Positions 6,369 to 7,453 of a stretch of 7,453 nt of DNA are shown in pieces. The position numbers and the translations under genes are program-made. The stretch spans positions 1-7,453 of the forward strand of contig CALJNJ010000331.1 of the NCBI GenBank assembly GCA_937981945.1. The letters run 5' to 3'. How positions within the stretch are numbered: position 1 is the stretch's first letter; each line of letters begins with the position of its first letter. The notes beneath the pieces are model-generated. The model saw only the letters and a program-made list of their open reading frames with translations. It was not told where the DNA came from and made no database searches. The stretch comes from an uncultured Caulobacterales bacterium (GTDB lineage: Bacteria; Pseudomonadota; Alphaproteobacteria; Caulobacterales; Maricaulaceae).

Positions 6369-7046
6369 TCACGGAAAAAGCCTTTCCTTGCGCCATTTGC
6401 CTTTATTTGCCGTAAAGACCAGACGATCATGGAGCCGAAACGGCCTGTCGCGCCAAAACTCAATGACATCGGGTTTGATCCGCCAGCCGCCCCAATGAGG
6501 CGGGCGCGGAATGTTTTTCTCTTTATATGTTTCCGTCAGATCACGCACGCGGCGCTCGAACACCTCGCGGCTCTCCAGCGGCCGGGACTGGTCGGACGCG
6601 GCGGCTCCGATTTGCGATCCCCGAGCCCGGCTTGCGAAATAAGCATCTGACTCGGCTGCGTTCACTTTCTCGGCCGTTCCCCGAATGCGGACTTGGCGCC
6701 GCAGGGACTTCCAGTGAAAACATAAGGCAGCATGGGCGTTGGCATTTAACTGATCGCCTTTTGCGCTTTCCCCATTGGAGTAAAATACAAAACCGGCATC
6801 ATCGAAACTTTTCAAAAGTACGATCCGCACATCGGCCTGCCCGCTTGCGTCTACGGTCGCCAGAGACATGGCATTGCTGTCATTCATTTCTAAATGGCGC
6901 GCATCGGCCATCCACTCGCCAAACAATTTAATAGGGTCATCGCGGTGAAATATGGGCACGGCATTTCGCTCTGCCTGAATTTTATACAATTCATCTTCAG
7001 TGTAATCCAAGCGCGACGGCGTGGGCGGAATAACAGAATCGCTCAT
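6369..7046 (-). CDS. pdxH: Pyridoxamine/pyridoxine 5'-phosphate oxidase
   Basis: This FMN-dependent cytoplasmic enzyme oxidises PNP or PMP to pyridoxal 5'-phosphate, the last step of vitamin B6 cofactor synthesis and salvage. Its 225 residues align with E. coli PdxH at a constant offset of 7 over the checked sites. FMN contacts are RIVLLK (74-79), Tyr89-Ser90, Lys96 and Gln118. Substrate residues are Lys79, Tyr136, Arg140, Ser144, Arg204 and His206. The C-terminal signature is [14 protein letters not shown] (195-208), and the protein ends in RLFP where E. coli has RLAP. One difference is that the E. coli FMN-phosphate ligand Arg88 is Ala95 here (SAKG instead of SRKA), while the adjacent Lys is kept. 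The ATG has AAGGA six bases upstream. It is the first gene of a three-gene unit and diverges from the mini-J gene. Confidence 0.97.
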   Translation of the reverse strand: MSDSVIPPTPSRLDYTEDELYKIQAERNAVPIFHRDDPIKLFGEWMADARHLEMNDSNAMSLATVDASGQADVRIVLLKSFDDAGFVFYSNGESAKGDQLNANAHAALCFHWKSLRRQVRIRGTAEKVNAAESDAYFASRARGSQIGAAASDQSRPLESREVFERRVRDLTETYKEKNIPRPPHWGGWRIKPDVIEFWRDRPFRLHDRLVFTANKGKWRKERLFP

Positions 7047-7056
7047 TTTTTATCCT

Positions 7057-7075
7057 TAAACGCAGTGTTAACCAT
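7057..7075 (+). promoter_or_regulatory. CtrA-like binding site
   Basis: TAAA (7057-7060), seven bases, then TTAACCAT (7068-7075) matches the alphaproteobacterial CtrA box TTAA-N7-TTAAC at 8 of 9 positions, and the right half equals the known TTAACCAT motif. A perfect TTAA also occurs one base earlier, which gives an 8-base spacing. The site begins 10 bases upstream of the pdxH ATG, close enough to interfere with pdxH transcription, and lies upstream of a candidate promoter for the mini-J gene. A GAATC (7036-7040), the CcrM methylation word, is inside the first codons of pdxH. Confidence 0.4.
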
Positions 7076-7097
7076 GTTCCTCAGGGAGTTGTTAACC
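7066..7097. repeat. 8-bp direct repeat TGTTAACC, 24-bp period
   Basis: Exact copies lie at 7066-7073 and 7090-7097 in the pdxH/mini-J intergenic region. The first is part of the CtrA-like site; the second has no matching half site 11 bases upstream, so it would be a lone half site. The GTTAAC core is itself palindromic. The 24-bp period is near two helical turns, so both copies would face roughly the same side of the DNA. Confidence 0.5.
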
Positions 7098-7127
7098 TTG
7101 ATAGGCTTCAAGATAGATACCGATAAG
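7098..7127 (+). promoter_or_regulatory. Possible promoter of the mini-J gene
   Basis: TTGATA (7098-7103, 5 of 6 to the -35 consensus) is followed after 18 bases by GATAAG (7122-7127, 4 of 6 to the -10 consensus). Transcription would start near 7134, about 30 bases before the ATG. The second TGTTAACC copy abuts the -35, where an activator such as CtrA commonly sits. This is a weak consensus call only. Confidence 0.3.
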
Positions 7128-7139
7128 GGGTTTTATCGG
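7120..7139 (+). other. Perfect hairpin in the leader of the mini-J gene
   Basis: CCGATAA (7120-7126) and TTATCGG (7133-7139) pair perfectly around the 6-base loop GGGGTT, ending 26 bases before the ATG at 7166 and well ahead of its AGGGG ribosome binding site. It has no following T-run, so it is not a terminator for either strand. It may be an operator dyad or a leader structure. It overlaps the -10 of the candidate promoter, so the two readings compete. Confidence 0.35.
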
Positions 7140-7165
7140 GCATTAAAAGACTAAAGGGGTGCTTC

Positions 7166-7381
7166 ATGACACGACAGGACGCATTGATGACATTAGGTCT
7201 GAACATGTCAGCTCGGGAAGCTGACATTCGCGGCGCCTGGCGTAAGAAAGCCAAATTCTTTCACCCGGACAGTCCCTATGGAAATGTGGGCGCGTTCATG
7301 CAGGCCAAAGCGGCTTATGAAACCCTGATCCCCCCTGCCCCAAAAGCTTTCCGCGTTCAGGCCGGTTCCCGCGCTTTTTAA
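7166..7381 (+). CDS. 71-residue J-domain-only protein
   Basis: This small cytoplasmic protein consists almost wholly of a J-domain. Helix II is about 16-31 (AREADIRGAWRKKAKF), the invariant HPD is at 33-35, and helix III is about 42-55 (GAFMQAKAAYETL). Helix I is short (about 3-12), and a Pro/Ala-rich tail of 15 residues follows. A usual J-domain is about 70 residues, so there is no room for a Gly/Phe linker or client-binding domain; targeting must come from a partner or the tail. By family logic it would stimulate DnaK ATPase. The ATG has AGGGG six bases upstream. It diverges from pdxH across 119 bases with a CtrA-like motif. The larger DnaJ-like protein is 3.4 kb away and is not a fragment source: the sequences differ. 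Confidence 0.85.
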   Translation: MTRQDALMTLGLNMSAREADIRGAWRKKAKFFHPDSPYGNVGAFMQAKAAYETLIPPAPKAFRVQAGSRAF

Positions 7382-7453
7382 GGCAAATCAATTTCTTCAA
7401 CAATTTCGTGACTATTTCTTGAGTTTCAGTCACCGAAAATTCACTCAGCGTGT
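7382..7453. other. Region after the mini-J gene with an imperfect stem-loop
   Basis: No gene is recognised in these last 72 bases. AATTTCGTGACT (7402-7413) pairs with AGTCACCGAAAATT (7428-7441) over 12 base pairs with two single-base bulges and a 14-base loop. It may end the mini-J transcript, but no T-run follows on either strand, so it is not a standard intrinsic terminator. ATTTCTT occurs twice (7391-7397, 7414-7420). The window ends before any new start can be judged. Confidence 0.3.

Noticed and set aside
6527..6931. 134-codon open frame antisense to pdxH
   Set aside because: It lies inside a complete, motif-verified pdxH, and its Arg/Pro-rich composition is typical of a shadow frame.
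1..7453. Mobile elements, CRISPR arrays, tRNA or rRNA genes, defence islands
   Set aside because: No transposase, integrase, repeat-spacer array or structural RNA was seen; genes are compact and of housekeeping or common families, with no evident composition break.

Overview
The window reads as ordinary, densely packed chromosomal DNA of an alphaproteobacterium. I base this on a PhoP/FeuP-type response regulator with its kinase, a DUF1499 membrane protein, an AtuD-like acyl-CoA dehydrogenase, a mid-GC base composition, and a CtrA-like motif (TTAACCAT with an upstream half site) in one promoter region. A stalked or dimorphic marine lineage (Hyphomonadales/Maricaulales-like) is plausible, but the taxonomy is inference only. 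No mobile element, CRISPR array, tRNA or rRNA was seen, and no gap without a gene exceeds 150 bases.

Left part (1-2881, all minus strand, read right to left): a four-gene unit encodes a secreted PepSY-domain protein, a PhoP/FeuP-type response regulator, its membrane histidine kinase, and a DUF938 methyltransferase that runs off the left edge. Gaps are 30 and 6 bases, followed by a 4-base stop/start overlap, so this is almost certainly one operon. The 66 bases in front of the PepSY gene carry a 7-bp direct repeat with an 11-bp period, the geometry of PhoP/OmpR-family operators, which suggests autoregulation. The order small periplasmic protein, regulator, kinase recalls rhizobial FeuN-FeuP-FeuQ.

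Middle (2882-5081): a zinc-finger-less DnaJ/CbpA-type co-chaperone (minus) and an acyl-CoA dehydrogenase (plus) diverge from a 148-base intergenic region. Near-identical inverted 13/14-mers lie just upstream of the two ribosome binding sites. The dehydrogenase ends one base short of the next, convergent gene.

Right part (5083-7453): a minus-strand operon runs pdxH (vitamin B6/PLP synthesis), then an unrecognised 141-residue protein with a hydrophobic segment at each end, then the DUF1499 membrane protein, with 24- and 20-base gaps. Divergent from pdxH is a 71-residue protein that is little more than a J-domain. The shared 119-base region holds the CtrA-like site, an 8-bp direct repeat, a possible promoter and a perfect 7-bp hairpin. 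The last 72 bases contain a stem-loop but no recognised gene.

I do not see a clearly new system. The best leads are the PepSY/two-component/methyltransferase operon with its putative operator, and the CtrA-like control of pdxH and the mini-J protein.
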